Assembly (NCBI GenBank): GCA_001942415.1
Contig: MKJX01000099.1
Location: forward strand, 1-64,000
Source of the DNA: Pseudonocardia sp. CNS-139
Lineage (GTDB): Bacteria > Actinomycetota > Actinomycetes > Mycobacteriales > Pseudonocardiaceae
DNA length: 64,000 bases
Direction of reading: 5' to 3'
The translations under genes and the position numbers were made by a program. This document shows, piece by piece, positions 35,794 to 45,930 of the stretch; the stretch's first letter is position 1, and the number at the start of each line of letters is the position of its first letter. Under the pieces are notes generated by a model. That model was not told where the DNA came from. It did no database searches and saw only the letters and a program-made list of their open reading frames with translations.

Positions 35794-37679
35794 TCAGGCG
35801 ATCGCGGCCACGGGGCTCACGGGCTCGTCGAACTGGGTGCGGTACAGCTGCGCGTAGCGCCCGCCGCGGGCCAGCAGCTCGGTGTGGTGCCGCGCTCGAC
35901 CACCCGCCCGGCCTCCAGCACGAGGATCTGGTCGGCGGCGCGCACCGTGGACAGCCGGTGCGCGATGACGATCGCCGTGCGCCCGGCCAGCGCCTCGCCG
36001 AGCGCCTCCTGCACCGCCGCCTCCGACGTGGAGTCGAGGTGGGCCGTGGCCTCGTCCAGCACGACCACCCGCGGGCGGGCCAGCAGCAGCCGGGCGATCG
36101 TCAGCCGCTGGCGCTCGCCTCCGGAGAGCCGGTAGCCGCGCTCGCCGACGACCGTGTCCAGCCCGTCGGGCAGCGCCGCGACCAGCTCGCCGAGCCGGGC
36201 CCGCTCCAGCGCGTGCCACAGGTCGGCGTCGGTGGCCTCGGGCCGGGCGAGCAGCAGGTTGGCCCGGATCGACTCGTGGAACAGGTGCCCGTCCTGCGTG
36301 ACCAGGCCGAGCGCGCCGCGGATCGACTCGAACGACAGGTCGCGCACGTCCACCCCGCCCAGCCGGACGGCCCCCGCGTCGACGTCGTAGAGCCGGGGGA
36401 GCAGCTGGGCGATCGTCGACTTGCCCGCCCCCGACGACCCGACCAGCGCGACCATCTGCCCCGGCTCCGCCCGGAACGCGACGTCGTGCAGCACCTCCTC
36501 CCCGCCGCGGGTGTCGAGCCGCGCCACCTCCTCCAGCGACGCGAGCGACACCTTCCCGGCCGCCGGGTACGCGAACCGGACGCCGGACAGCTCCACCGAC
36601 AGGGGCCCCTCGGGCAGCGGCTCCGGGCGCTCCGGCTCGGCCACCAGCGGCGGCAGGTCCAGCACCTCGAAGACCCGTTCGAAGCTCACCAGCGCGGTCA
36701 TCACCTCGACCCGCGCGCTCGCCAGCGCGGTGAGCGGCGCGTACAGGCGCGTGAGCAGCAGCGCGAGCGCCACCACGTCGCCTGCGGCCATCCCGCCGGT
36801 GAGCGCGAGGTAGCCGCCGAGCCCGTAGACGAGCGCGAGCGCCAGCGCGGAGACGAGCGTCAGCGCCGAGACGAACACCCACTGCACCATCGCCGTGCGG
36901 ACGCCGATGTCGCGGACGCGCGCGGCGCGCGCCACGAACTCGCGCGTCTCCTCGGCCGGGCGTCCGAAGAGCTTGACGAGCGTGGCGCCGGGGGCCGAGA
37001 ACCGCTCGGTCATCTGCGTGCCCATCGCGGCGTTGTGGTCGGCGGCCTCGCGCTCCAGCACCGCCAGGCGCCGGCCCATCCGCCGGGCCGGCAGCACGAA
37101 CACCGGCAGCAGCACCAGCGCGAGGAGCGTGACCTGCCACGACAGGCTCAGCATCACGCCGAGCGTGAGCGCGAGCGTGACGAGGTTGCCCACGACGCCC
37201 GACAGCGTGTCGCTGAACGCGCGCTGCGCGCCGATGACGTCGTTGTTGAGCCGGCTGACCAGCGCGCCCGTGCGGGTGCGGGTGAAGAACGCGACGGGCT
37301 GGCGCTGCACGTGGTCGAACACCGCGGTGCGCAGGTCGAGGATCAGGCCCTCGCCCAGCGACGCCGACATGTGGCGCTCCAGGATGCCGGCCGCGGCCTC
37401 GGCCACCGCGATGACGGCGATGACGAGCGCGAGCCCGACCACCATCCCGACCGGCCCGCCGCCGACGATCGTGTCGACGACCCGTCCGGCGAGCACCGGG
37501 GTGGCCACGGCCAGCACCGCGCCCAGCACGCTGACCAGCAGGAACGCCGCGAGCCGGCGCCGGTGCGGCCGGGCGAACGCGGCGATGCGCCGCAGCGTGG
37601 CGCGCGAGAACGGCCGCCGCTCGTCGGTGGCGTGCGCGGCCTGGTACATCGAGTGCCACGCCACCATCTCCATGCTCAT
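35794..37679 (-). CDS. ABC transporter, fused membrane and ATPase (exporter type, frameshifted)
   Basis: About 628 residues. Six hydrophobic helices span roughly residues 40-320, followed by the nucleotide-binding domain: Walker A VALVGSSGAGKSTIAQLLP, Q-loop LVTQDGHLFHESI, signature YRLSGGERQRLTIARLLL, Walker B VVVLDEATAHLD and the H-loop VIAHRLSTV. The frame changes near 35885, after which YAQLYRTQFDEP completes the C-terminus. A half-transporter that would act as homodimer; exporters of this class move lipids, drugs or peptides. ATG 37679 is preceded by GGGGAGAGG. The substrate is unknown. Confidence 0.92.
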
Positions 37680-37849
37680 GGTCGTTCCCTCTCCCCGTCG
37701 CTGCCGTCCGTACGTCTGACGAACCGGCGGCCGGGAACTCATCGGTCCATCGCCGCGCCGAGTGTGGCGGAGGGGTCCGACAGTTTCCGGCGAACCGGAC
37801 GTACGGGCACCGTAGAAGTTGAAGTCAGCTACAGGTCAAGGCCGCCTTT

Positions 37850-37921
37850 CCGCGAGTCGGGGTCTGGCGGTACGCGAGTCGGGGTGGCGCGACTCGCGTG
37901 CACCCAGGGCGCGACTCGCGG
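37850..37921. repeat. nested inverted repeat
   Basis: Outer arms CCGCGAGTCG (37850-37859) and its complement (37912-37921) enclose inner arms ACGCGAGTCG (37872-37881) and CGACTCGCGT (37890-37899), all perfect. The same CGCGAGTCG core therefore occurs four times in 72 bases. It lies in the 365-base gap upstream of both the ABC gene (minus) and the AI-2E transporter gene (plus), so it is not at a gene end; no gene was seen in the gap. Confidence 0.75.
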
Positions 37922-38044
37922 GATCCTCCGCCGACTCGTTCGGCGACCCGCTGGTCACCTTCTGAGACGAACGCCCCCGCGTCCCACCGATGTCGGCGTT
38001 CTCTGGAAGCCTGGTGGCGCACACCGGGCGTCTGGAGGAGTGGC

Positions 38045-39282
38045 GTGACGACGACCGAGCGTCCCCGCCGCGGGCGGGGCACCGCGATCGGGGAAGGCAT
38101 CACGTGGGCCGCGCGCTGGAGCCTGCGGCTGGCGCTGGTCGCGCTGGGCATCACGCTGATCGGCTGGATCGTGGGCCAGCTGTGGTCGATCGCGCTGCCC
38201 GTGATCATGGCGGTGATCGTCGCCACCGTGCTGTGGCCGCCCACGGCCTGGCTGCGCAAGCACCGCTTCCCGCCGGCGCTCGCCGCGGCCACCGTGCTGC
38301 TGGCCGGCATCGTCGTGCTGGCCGGCGTGGTCGCGCTGATCAGCACGTCGGTGTCGGGCAGCATCCCGCAGATCTCGGCCAGCGCGTCCACCGGCGTCCA
38401 GGCGATCCAGCAGTGGCTCTCCGGGCCGCCGCTCAACCTCGCGCAGGGCCAGCTCGACGCCGCGCTGCAGACCGCCACCCAGCAGCTGCAGGCGAGCATC
38501 TCGTCGATCACCACCAGCGTGCTCACGGGCGTCGGCAGCGTCGCGTCCGGCGTGGTCACGGCCCTGATCACGCTCGTGCTCGCGTTCCTGTTCGTGAAGG
38601 ACGGGCCGCGGTTCCTGCCGTGGCTGCGCAAGGTGGCGGGCGAGGGCGCGGGCGGCCACGTCGCCGAGGTGCTGCGCCGGATCTGGAAGACGCTCACCGA
38701 CTTCATCCGGGTGCAGGCCATCGTCGCGCTGGTCGACGGCGTGCTGATCGGCATCGGGCTGGTGGTGCTCGGCGTGCCGCTGGCGATCCCGCTGGCCGTG
38801 CTGACGTTCCTCGGCGGGTTCGTGCCGATCGTCGGCGCGTTCGTGGCCGGGGCGCTGTCCGTGCTGGTCGCGCTCGTGAGCAACGGGTTCACGACGGCCC
38901 TGATCGTGCTCGCGATCATCGTCGCCGTGCAGCAGCTGGAGGGCAACATCCTGCAGCCGATCCTGCAGGGCCGCAGCCTCAACCTGCACGCCGCCGTCGT
39001 GCTGCTCGCGATCACCGCGGGCTCCACGCTGTGGGGCATCGCGGGCGCGTTCCTGGCGGTGCCGGTCGCGTCGGCCGCCGCGATCGTCATGCGCTACCTC
39101 GGCGAACGGATCGCGACCGGGTCGCGAGCTATGCGGCCGCGGACCGCACGACGCTCGCGCTCCCGGCCACCGACCTGGTGGGCCCGCCCGACGCCGCGGA
39201 GCCCGGCACCCCGGAGAAGCCGGGCCCCGACGCCGCCACCCCGGGAGACGGCGAGGCGCCCGCGCGTCCCGACGGCGGGTGA
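38045..39282 (+). CDS. AI-2E family transporter (PerM-like, frameshifted at C-terminus)
   Basis: About 413 residues with eight hydrophobic helices in the usual arrangement: an N-terminal pair (VALGITLIGWIVGQLWSIALP), a soluble region with QLDAALQTATQQLQASISS, and the C-terminal bundle (FLGGFVPIVGAFVAGALSV, QQLEGNILQPILQGRSLNLH), the family signature. The frame changes near 39128 and the corrected polar tail ends at 39282. The family includes TqsA and Na/H antiporter-like members, so the cargo is not defined. GTG 38045 is preceded by GGAGGAG. Confidence 0.9.
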
Positions 39283-39386
39283 GAACGGCCCACCCGTCCG
39301 GGTGGGAGCCCTGACCTGGGCGGATCACCTCCTCCGGGGCCGGGTAGCCGGGGCCGCGGGCAGCTCGGCACCCGAGGAGGAGCGCG

Positions 39387-40073
39387 ATGAGTCGTCCGGC
39401 GGGCGATTCCGCCGCCACCGACCCGATCGGTCGGCCGTACCCGGGTGCGCACCCACCGATCGAGCCGCCCACGCCGACGCGAGCTGGGTCGGCGAGCCGT
39501 GGCCGGAGCCGCCGCCGCGTTCCCGGGGCCGCCGCCGGGCCCCGTGGCTGCTGCTCCTCGGGCTGGTGGTGCTGGGGCTGGTGCTGTGGGGGTTCGCCCG
39601 CCACGGCTCGGCCGGTTCGGCCGAACCCCGTTGGCCGGCGTCCGGCACGTCCGGGCACGGCTCCCCGAACGGGCACCCGAACGGCGCCCCGGCGGGTGCG
39701 CTGAGCACGGCGGGCGGCGCCCCGATCCTTCCGCTCGCCGGCGCCGCGGGGCCGGGCGGCGAGCTGACCGCGCTGTCCGGCGCGGACGTCACCGGCACGT
39801 CGCTGCAGGTGCTCTCGGCGCCGACGCGGCCGGGTTCTGGGTCGGGAACAGCAACGCCGACCGGGTCTGGGTGGAGGTGGCGGCGTCCGACGGGCTGCCG
39901 GCCCCGATCCGCACCGGTGACCTCGTGGACTTCTCGGGTGAGCTCGTCGGGCACGGCCCCGACTTCGCCGCGCAGCACGGGATCGACGCCACCGCGGGCG
40001 CGACCAGCTCACCCGGCAGGGCGCGCACGTCCGGGCGCAGCCGGACCAGATCCGCCCGGTCGGCGAGCCGTGA
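39387..40073 (+). CDS. membrane-anchored protein with extracellular OB-like domain (three indels)
   Basis: About 229 residues when frames are joined (changes near 39465, 39830 and 40005). A proline-rich cytosolic start (MSRPAGDSAATDPIGRPYPG) precedes one transmembrane helix (PWLLLLGLVVLGLVLWGFA), a Gly/Pro-rich linker, and a C-terminal region GFWVGNSNADRVWVEVAA... with IRTGDLVDFSGELVGH, which looks like the small OB-fold domains of actinobacterial membrane proteins. I do not recognise a named family. It precedes rpiB by 89 bases. Confidence 0.65.
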
Positions 40074-40162
40074 CGCTCACGACCGAGGTGCCGTTCGAGC
40101 TGGCGGACGACCTCGAACCCGTCGAGATGCCCGAACCGGTCGGTAGGGCAGGATGGCGCCCC

Positions 40163-40651
40163 GTGCGCGTCTACCTCGGTTCCGACCACGCCGGCTTCGA
40201 CCTCAAGGCCCACCTGATCGCGCAGCTCACCGGCCTCGGCCACGAGGCCGTCGACGTCGGCCCGGCCACCTACGACGCGGCCGACGACTACCCGCCGTTC
40301 TGCATCGAGGCGGCCCGCCGCACGCTGGCCGACCCGGACGGTCTCGGCGTGGTGATCGGCGGCTCGGGCAACGGCGAGCAGATGGCGGCCAACAAGGTGC
40401 CCGGCATCCGGTGCGCGCTCGCCTGGAGCACCGAGACCGCCACACTCGCCCGCCAGCACAACAACGCGCAGGTCGTGGCCGTCGGGGCGCGGATGCACAC
40501 GGCGGAGGACGCGACGGAGATCGTGCTCGCGTTCGTCGGCACCCCGTTCTCCGGCGAGCCCCGCCACGAACGCCGGATCGAGCAGCTCGCCGAGTACGAG
40601 CGCACCGGTGTGCCCCCGGTGCTCCCGCCGGACCAGGTCCCGGGCGCGTAG
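40163..40651 (+). CDS. rpiB: ribose-5-phosphate isomerase B
   Basis: A 162-residue intact enzyme of the pentose phosphate pathway, interconverting ribose-5- and ribulose-5-phosphate. YLGSDHAGFDLK opens the RpiB fold, VVIGGSGNGEQMAANKVPGIRC is split by the active-site loop: here SGSGNGE reads GGSGNGEQMAANK, which has serine in place of the catalytic cysteine, as in mycobacterial RpiB. HNNAQVVAVGARM follows. Start GTG 40163; its stop TAG shares a base with the GTG of the glycosylase gene. Confidence 0.93.
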   Translation: MRVYLGSDHAGFDLKAHLIAQLTGLGHEAVDVGPATYDAADDYPPFCIEAARRTLADPDGLGVVIGGSGNGEQMAANKVPGIRCALAWSTETATLARQHNNAQVVAVGARMHTAEDATEIVLAFVGTPFSGEPRHERRIEQLAEYERTGVPPVLPPDQVPGA

Positions 40652-41465
40652 TGCCGGAAGGGCACACCCTCCACCGCCTCGCCGGCCTGCACCACGGCCT
40701 CTTCGCGGGCACCGCGGTCGCGGTGTCGAGCCCGCAGGGCCGGTTCGCGGCGGGCGCCGCGCTCGTCGACGGGCGGGTGCTGGAGCGCGCGGAGGCGCAC
40801 GGCAAGCACCTCTTCCACCACTACGGCCCCGGCCGCGTCGTGCACGTCCACCTGGGCCTCTACGGGGTGTTCGAGGACGGGCCGGCGCCCGCGGGCCCGC
40901 CGCGCGGGCAGGTCCGGATGCGGATGGAGGGCCCGGCGCACTACGCCGACCTGCGCGGCGCCACGGCCTGCGAGCTGCTCACCGACGCCGAGGCGGACGC
41001 CCTGCACGCCCGGCTCGGCGCCGACCCGCTGCGCCCGGACGCCGACCCGGACCTCGCGTGGGCGCGCATCTCCCGGTCGCGCGCGCCGCTCGCGACGCTG
41101 CTCATGGACCAGGCGGTCGTCGCGGGCGTCGGCAACGTGTACCGCGCGAGGTGCTCTTCCGGCACCACCTCGACCCGCAGTTGCCCGGGCGGGCGCTCGA
41201 CCGGGCCGGCTGGGACGCGATCTGGGCCGACCTCGTCGCGCTGATGGCCGACGGCGTGCGCACGGGCCGGATCGACACCGTCGCGCCCGAGCACGACCCC
41301 GAGGTCACCGGCCGCGCGCCGCGCCGGGACCGGCACGGCGGCGAGGTGTACGTCTACCGGCGGGCCGGGCTGCCGTGCCTGGTCTGCGGCACGCCCGTGG
41401 CCCGCGCGGAGCACCAGAACCGCAACCTGTTCTGGTGCCCCGGCTGCCAGCCCGTGGCTGCTTAG
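40651..41465 (+). CDS. Fpg/Nei-family DNA glycosylase (Nei2-like, frameshifted)
   Basis: About 270 residues. Mature Pro2-Glu3 of VPEGHTLHRLAG are the catalytic N-terminal residues; HGKHLFHHYG and VHVHLGLYG follow. DQAVVAGVGNVYRAE (with a frame change near 41150) is the helix-two-turn-helix, and CLVCGTPVARAEHQNRNLFWCPGCQ is the C-terminal zinc finger. The PEGHT opening is typical of actinobacterial Nei2, which removes oxidised bases in base-excision repair. Start GTG 40651 directly follows rpiB, an arrangement I recall from other actinomycetes. Confidence 0.9.
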
Positions 41466-42435
41466 ACCGGCACCGCCTCCAGCACGTGCACCCCGGCGCG
41501 GCCGGGGTCGTGCGCACCAGCCGGAACCCGGCGTCCGCGAGCAGCCGGGCGAACTCGGCCTCCGTGCGCTCGCGGCCGTGCAGCAGCGCGAGCATGTGCA
41601 GGTCCATGCGGATGGCCGCCGCGTCGTCGGCCGCGCGCGCCGGCAGCACGGCCTCGACCACCACGAGCGTCGCGCCGTCCGGCGTCGCGCGGCGGCAGGT
41701 GCGCAGGATCTCCAGCGCCTCGCCGTCGTCCCAGTCGTGCAGCACGCGGGAGAGCAGGTAGCCGTCGGCGCCCGGCGGGACGGCCGCGAAGAAGTCCCCG
41801 CCCTCGTGCGGCAGGCCCACGCCGGCCACCACCTCGGGCCGGTCGAAGAGCAGCACGCCGAGGTCCGGGTGGGCGGCGGTGATCGCGCGCAGGAGCACGC
41901 CCCGCCCGCCGCCGACGTCGACCAGGCGCCCGAACCGGCCGAAGTCGTACGCCGCGACGACGGCTGCGGCCTCCCGGGCCGACCGTCCCGACATCGACCC
42001 CTGGAACAGCCCGTACTCCTCGGGGTGCGCCGCGAGCCACGTGAAGAACGGCTCGCCGTACACCGCGTCGAACGCCGTGCCGCCGTTGCGCACGCTGTCG
42101 AGCAGACCGGCGAAGGCAGCGTGGTACACCCGGCCCCGTGCCAGCACGACCCCGCGCTGCGAGCCCGGCGCGTCGGCCGCGAGCAGCGCGCCCTCGGCCG
42201 TGAGCGCGAACCGTCCGTCCGGCAGCTCGTCGAGCACGTGCTCGGCGGCCAGGCCGCGCAGCACCCTGTGCAGCGGTGCGGGCGCCGCGCCCACGGCCGC
42301 CGCGATCTCCGCCGCGGACGCCGGGCCGTCCGCCAGCACCTCGGCGACGCCCAGCTCGGCCGCGACGTAGAGGATCTGCGTGGTGAGGTAGCCGTCCGCG
42401 AGCCGGGCCAGCCGGGCGGCGGGGTCGGTGGTCAT
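41462..42435 (-). CDS. O-methyltransferase, COMT-like (frameshifted near the end)
   Basis: About 324 residues. An N-terminal dimerisation/winged-helix part (YLTTQILYVAAELGVAEVLAD) is followed by the SAM-binding VDVGGGRGVLLRAI, DRPEVVAG, and the catalytic-site helices around LSRVLHDWDDGEALEILR, matching small-molecule O-methyltransferases of secondary metabolism. The frame changes near 41500 and the last residues are GVHVLEAVPV. Its stop overlaps that of the convergent glycosylase. ATG 42435 overlaps the stop of the chimeric gene upstream (ATGA). Confidence 0.88.
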
Positions 42436-43312
42436 CGGCCCATCGTGGCGGCCGCGCGGCCGTACCGCTCGCCGATCGCCCGGACGTGCTCGACCAGCTC
42501 CGGCGGGTCCAGCACGTCGAAGTCGACGTCCAGCAGCGCGAGGTGGACCGCGAGCGTCCGGAGCGTGTCGGCGCCGGTGCGGAACTCGCAGTGGCCCGCG
42601 CCGAGCGGCACGACCGTGCCCATGGCCGGCGTGATCCGGTCCGCGATCGCGGCGGCCGGCACGTGCAGCCGGACGCGGGCCTGGTGCTCCCACAGCGCCG
42701 CGCCCGCGCCGCGCGTGACGTACGCCGCGAGGTCCGGGTCCGGCGGAGCGCGCGGCGGGAAGCGCGGCCCGGTCGGGATGCGCGGGACGATCCGGTCGGC
42801 GCGGAACGTGCGCCGGCCCCGCCGGTCGACGTCCCACGCGACGAGGTACCAGCGGCGTCCGGTGTGCACGAGCCGGTGCGGCTCGGTGTCGCGGCGGCGC
42901 ACCGCGCCTGGTGGTCGGTGTAGTCGAAGCGCAGCCGCTCGTGGTCGCGCGTGGCTACGGCGATGGCCGTGAGCACGTCGCCGTGACGGTCGGGCCGGTG
43001 CCCGGGACCGGCACGACCGCCCCGGCCAGCGTCGCGACCCGGCGCCGCAGCCGGGACGGCAGCACGTGCTCCAGCTTCGCGAGCGCGCGCACCGACGTCT
43101 CCTCGATGCCGCCGACGCTCCTGCGTCTTCACGACGGCCGGGTGCGCGAGCAGCTCGCGGGCCTCGGCGTAGCCGGTGACGACCCACGCGGGCACACCCG
43201 TGAACAGCGTGACGTGCCGGACGGGCCCGTCCGCGGCGAGCGCGCGGAACGCGGCGTGCCGGGACGAGCCCGTGGTCTCCGTGAAGGGGGACGGAGCCCC
43301 CTCAGCCGTCAT
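42432..43312 (-). pseudogene. cytochrome P450 N-terminus joined to WYL regulator lacking its HTH
   Basis: From ATG 43312 the first ~64 residues are the start of a P450 (FRALAADGPVRHVTLFTGVP, then AWVVTGYAEARELLAHPAVV), ending at KTQ. From about 43120 the sequence becomes the middle and end of a YafY/WYL-type regulator, in another frame: SVGGIEETSVRALAKLEHVL, then, after a further frame change near 42985, RRWYLVAWDVDRRGRRTFRA and a C-terminal WCX-like region ending at 42432. The P450 heme-binding part and the regulator's DNA-binding domain are both missing, and no room exists for them. It is a deletion junction or an assembly join. The regulator part still overlaps the methyltransferase start. 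Confidence 0.75.
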
Positions 43313-43314
43313 GC

Positions 43315-43335
43315 GACCGACCGTAGCGGTCGGTC
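43315..43335. promoter_or_regulatory. TetR-type palindrome upstream of the P450 fragment
   Basis: GACCGACC (43315-43322) and GGTCGGTC (43328-43335) are perfect inverted arms with a 5-base spacer, the form of many TetR operators. It starts three bases before the P450-fragment ATG, covers the ribosome-binding region and overlaps the stop codon of the next gene. Its regulator is not adjacent. Confidence 0.55.
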
Positions 43336-44074
43336 AGAAGTCGCCTCCGAAGTCGCCGCCGCCGAAGTCGCCGCCCCCGCCGAAGTCGTCACCGCCGCCG
43401 AAGTCGTCGCCACCGTTCGAGTCCTCGATGGCCTCCTCGTAGCCGGCGGCGTACGCGGCGTCGTAGCCCACCCCGGCCATGCCGGAGAACATCGCGCTGA
43501 ACAGCAGCGCCGAGCCGATGCCCCACGCGCGGCGACCAGCGCGGGCTTCCACCACGCTCGGAGTACCAGCCTGCGGCACCGGCCGCCCGGCGACCATGCC
43601 GCCCGGGTAGTAGTGCGAGTTCATCTCCGACGGGTGCGGGGCGGCGCTGTAGGCGTGGCCCTCGACCTCGACGTTGCGCGTCTCGCTCACGGCGCCGGCC
43701 TGCTGCTGGCCGGGCAGCGGCGGCAGGTCGGGACCCGGGTCGAGACCCATCGCCTGACGCGCCGCGCGGACGTAGTAGAGGCCCTCGTACGCCGTCTCCG
43801 TGACGTGCCGGGCCTGCGCGGCGGTGCGCGCCTGGTCCATCTGCGAGCCGGCGGCGTTGTAGCGCTCACCGGCGTCGGCCAGGGCCTGCTTGGCGGCCTC
43901 GTTGGTGCCGACGAGGTTCAGCACCTGCCCGCCGAGCCGCTCCACCCAGCGGCGTGCCTCGGACTTCGCGTCCTCCAACTCGCGGGCCTGGGACGCAGCC
44001 CGCTGGCGGAACAGCCAGACGGCACCGGCCACGACCAACAGGAGGACCACGACCGTCAGGATCGTGCCCGTCAC
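43334..44074 (-). CDS. single-pass membrane protein with Gly-Asp-Phe repeat tail
   Basis: About 246 residues. An N-terminal transmembrane helix (ILTVVVLLLVVAGAVWLF) is followed by a charged, probably coiled-coil stretch (QARELEDAKSEARRWVERL to AAQARHVTETAYEGLYYVR), a second hydrophobic patch, and a tail of repeated GGDDFGG/GGDFGG units. The family, conserved in actinomycetes next to HAD-hydrolase genes as I recall, is of unknown function. GTG 44074 is preferred since AAAGGTGG lies eight bases upstream; GTG 44083 is the alternative. It is divergent from the HAD gene. Confidence 0.75.
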   Translation of the reverse strand: MTGTILTVVVLLLVVAGAVWLFRQRAASQARELEDAKSEARRWVERLGGQVLNLVGTNEAAKQALADAGERYNAAGSQMDQARTAAQARHVTETAYEGLYYVRAARQAMGLDPGPDLPPLPGQQQAGAVSETRNVEVEGHAYSAAPHPSEMNSHYYPGGMVAGRPVPQAGTPSVVEARAGRRAWGIGSALLFSAMFSGMAGVGYDAAYAAGYEEAIEDSNGGDDFGGGDDFGGGGDFGGGDFGGDF

Positions 44075-44159
44075 CTGAACCACCTTTTCCCGTGAGAAAC
44101 CCGACGCGGCGTCAACGGACAAATCTCCCGCTGCGTTCCCGTAGCCTAGGCTCCCGCTC

Positions 44160-44938
44160 GTGGCCGACCAGAAGCCCATCGAGTGCTGGATGACGGACAT
44201 GGACGGCGTGCTCGTCCACGAGGGTCGGCTCATTCCGGGGGCCGACGCGTTCGTCAACCGGCTGCGCGAGACGGGCCGTCCGTTCCTGGTGCTGACCAAC
44301 AACTCGATCTACACGCCGCGGGATCTCCAGTTCCGGCTGCGCACCAGCGGTATCGACCTCCCGATCGAGGCGATCTGGACGTCCGCGCTGGCCACGGCCA
44401 CCTTCCTGGACGACCAGCGGCCGCAGGGCAGCGCCTACGCGTCGGCGAGGCCGGGCTCACCACCGCACTGCACGAGATCGGCTACGTCCTCACCGACAAC
44501 AAGCCCGACTACGTCGTGCTCGGCGAGACCCGCACCTACAGCTTCGAGGCCGTCACCACCGCGATCCGGCTGGTCCGGGCCGGCGCCCGGTTCGTCGCGA
44601 CCAACCCCGACCCGACCGGCCCGTCCAGCGAGGGCGTGCTGCCGGCCACCGGCTCGGTGGCGGCGCTGATCAGCCGGGCCACCGGCGTCGACCCGTACTT
44701 CGTCGGCAAGCCGAACCCGCTGATGATGCGCGCCGCGCTCAACCGGGTGCAGGCGCACTCCGAGACCACCGCGATGGTCGGCGACCGGATGGACACCGAC
44801 ATCGTCGCCGGGCTGGAGGCCGGGATGCGCACGGTGCTGGTGCTCAGCGGGATCATGCAGGCCGAGGACATCGAGCGGTTCCCGTACCGGCCCAGCCGCG
44901 TCGTCGCCTCGGTCGCCGACCTGGTCGACGAGGTCTGA
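44160..44938 (+). CDS. HAD-IIA family phosphatase (NagD-like, one frameshift)
   Basis: About 259 residues. CWMTDMDGVLVHEG holds the nucleophilic aspartate and acid/base, FLVLTNNS motif II, and FVGKPNPLMMRAAL plus AMVGDRMDTDIVAGLEAGM motifs III and IV. The C2 cap (YVVLGETRTYSFEAV, ATNPDPTGPSSEGVLPATG) marks the IIA subgroup of p-nitrophenyl phosphatase/NagD. The frame changes near 44445. GTG 44160 is the start. A hairpin terminator follows at 44950. Confidence 0.9.
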
Positions 44939-44949
44939 CGGGCGCTGCC

Positions 44950-44983
44950 GGGTCCGCGTCGGCGGGCACACCGACGCAGACCC
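44950..44983 (+). terminator. hairpin terminator after the HAD gene
   Basis: GGGTCCGCGTCGG (44950-44962) pairs with CCGACGCAGACCC (44971-44983) with one mismatch and an 8-base loop, 12 bases past the HAD stop codon. Confidence 0.75.
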
Positions 44984-45134
44984 GGGGCCGGTGGAGGAGG
45001 GGTTCACCGGCCGGGACGAACGAGGTGCTCCGTCCCCGCGGGTCCACTCGGCACGCGCCGAACGCGTGTTACCACCGGTTCACCCGGGTGTGGCGCGCGT
45101 AGCGCGATACTGGGGCGGCGGGAAGGAGCACCAG

Positions 45135-45875
45135 ATGGCCCACCAGCCCGAACCGCGACTCCCTGGGCCCGACGACACCGACCGGGCATTGATCGGCGGA
45201 GCGGCCGGGGAGGTGCTCGGTCTCTGCGACGAGTTCTTCCGCAGCCACGCAAGCCCCGCCGTCCACGCCGAGCTGCGCGGGTTCCTGACCGGCCTGGGCC
45301 ATCACCCCGTCGCGGGCCTCGGTGCGTTCCTCGCCGAGCTCAGCTCCACGGCCCTGCACGCCGAGACCGGCCGCCCGCGGCACGACGAGATCACACGGGC
45401 CGCCGAGCTGACCCGGTTGCTCGCCCAGGCCTCCCTGCTCCCGGCCGGAGCCCACACCCGCGATGTCGGTGCGTACCGAGCGTTGGAGGTCATGGTCCGC
45501 GGACCGGGCGAGTACTGGGCCACCGCCGACGTGGTCGACGAGGACGGGTCCGGTCACCTGGAGGTGACGGTGGCCAGCGCCTCGCGACGGTCGCCGCTCA
45601 CCCTCGCCGACCTCCAGCAGTACCGCGGTCAGCATCCCGGCGTGTCGGGCTCGGAACGCCACCAGCCCGACGGCAGCGTCATCACCACCTGCACCACGAC
45701 GTCGCCCGAACCCGGCCGCGTGATCACCCAACGGGCGATCCTGGCGCGGCCGGACGGGACCTACATCGACGTCATGACCAGCAACGAAGACGCCCGCACC
45801 AGCGGGCGCACCCGGCCGACCCCACCACTCGACGCCGAGACCGTCCTCGGCAAGGTTGCCGACCTGCGCCCCTGA
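45135..45875 (+). CDS. hypothetical protein
   Basis: A 246-residue, mostly soluble protein without signal peptide. ATG 45135 is preceded by GAAGGAG. The middle part (LEVMVRGPGEYWATADVVDE) and the C-terminus (VITQRAILARPDGTYIDVMTSNEDA) are the most structured. I recognise no family. It stands alone between a terminator and a small zinc-ribbon gene on the same strand, 55 bases ahead of it. Confidence 0.7.
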   Translation: MAHQPEPRLPGPDDTDRALIGGAAGEVLGLCDEFFRSHASPAVHAELRGFLTGLGHHPVAGLGAFLAELSSTALHAETGRPRHDEITRAAELTRLLAQASLLPAGAHTRDVGAYRALEVMVRGPGEYWATADVVDEDGSGHLEVTVASASRRSPLTLADLQQYRGQHPGVSGSERHQPDGSVITTCTTTSPEPGRVITQRAILARPDGTYIDVMTSNEDARTSGRTRPTPPLDAETVLGKVADLRP

Positions 45876-45930
45876 CGCTGCCGGACCGGATCCCGGAGAA
45901 TGACAGGGGTGTGATTTACCCTCGGTCCCC

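Noticed and set aside
37850-37921. Four CGCGAGTCG copies as an origin or parS-like cluster
   Set aside because: No dnaA, dnaN, parA or parB gene nearby and the copies form paired arms, so a hairpin is the simpler view.
35559-38048. An 829-codon open frame opposite the ABC transporter gene
   Set aside because: It is rich in Arg/His/Glu/Gln low-complexity sequence, matches no family, and lies antisense to a complete ABC transporter with all motifs; it is a by-product of high GC codon bias.
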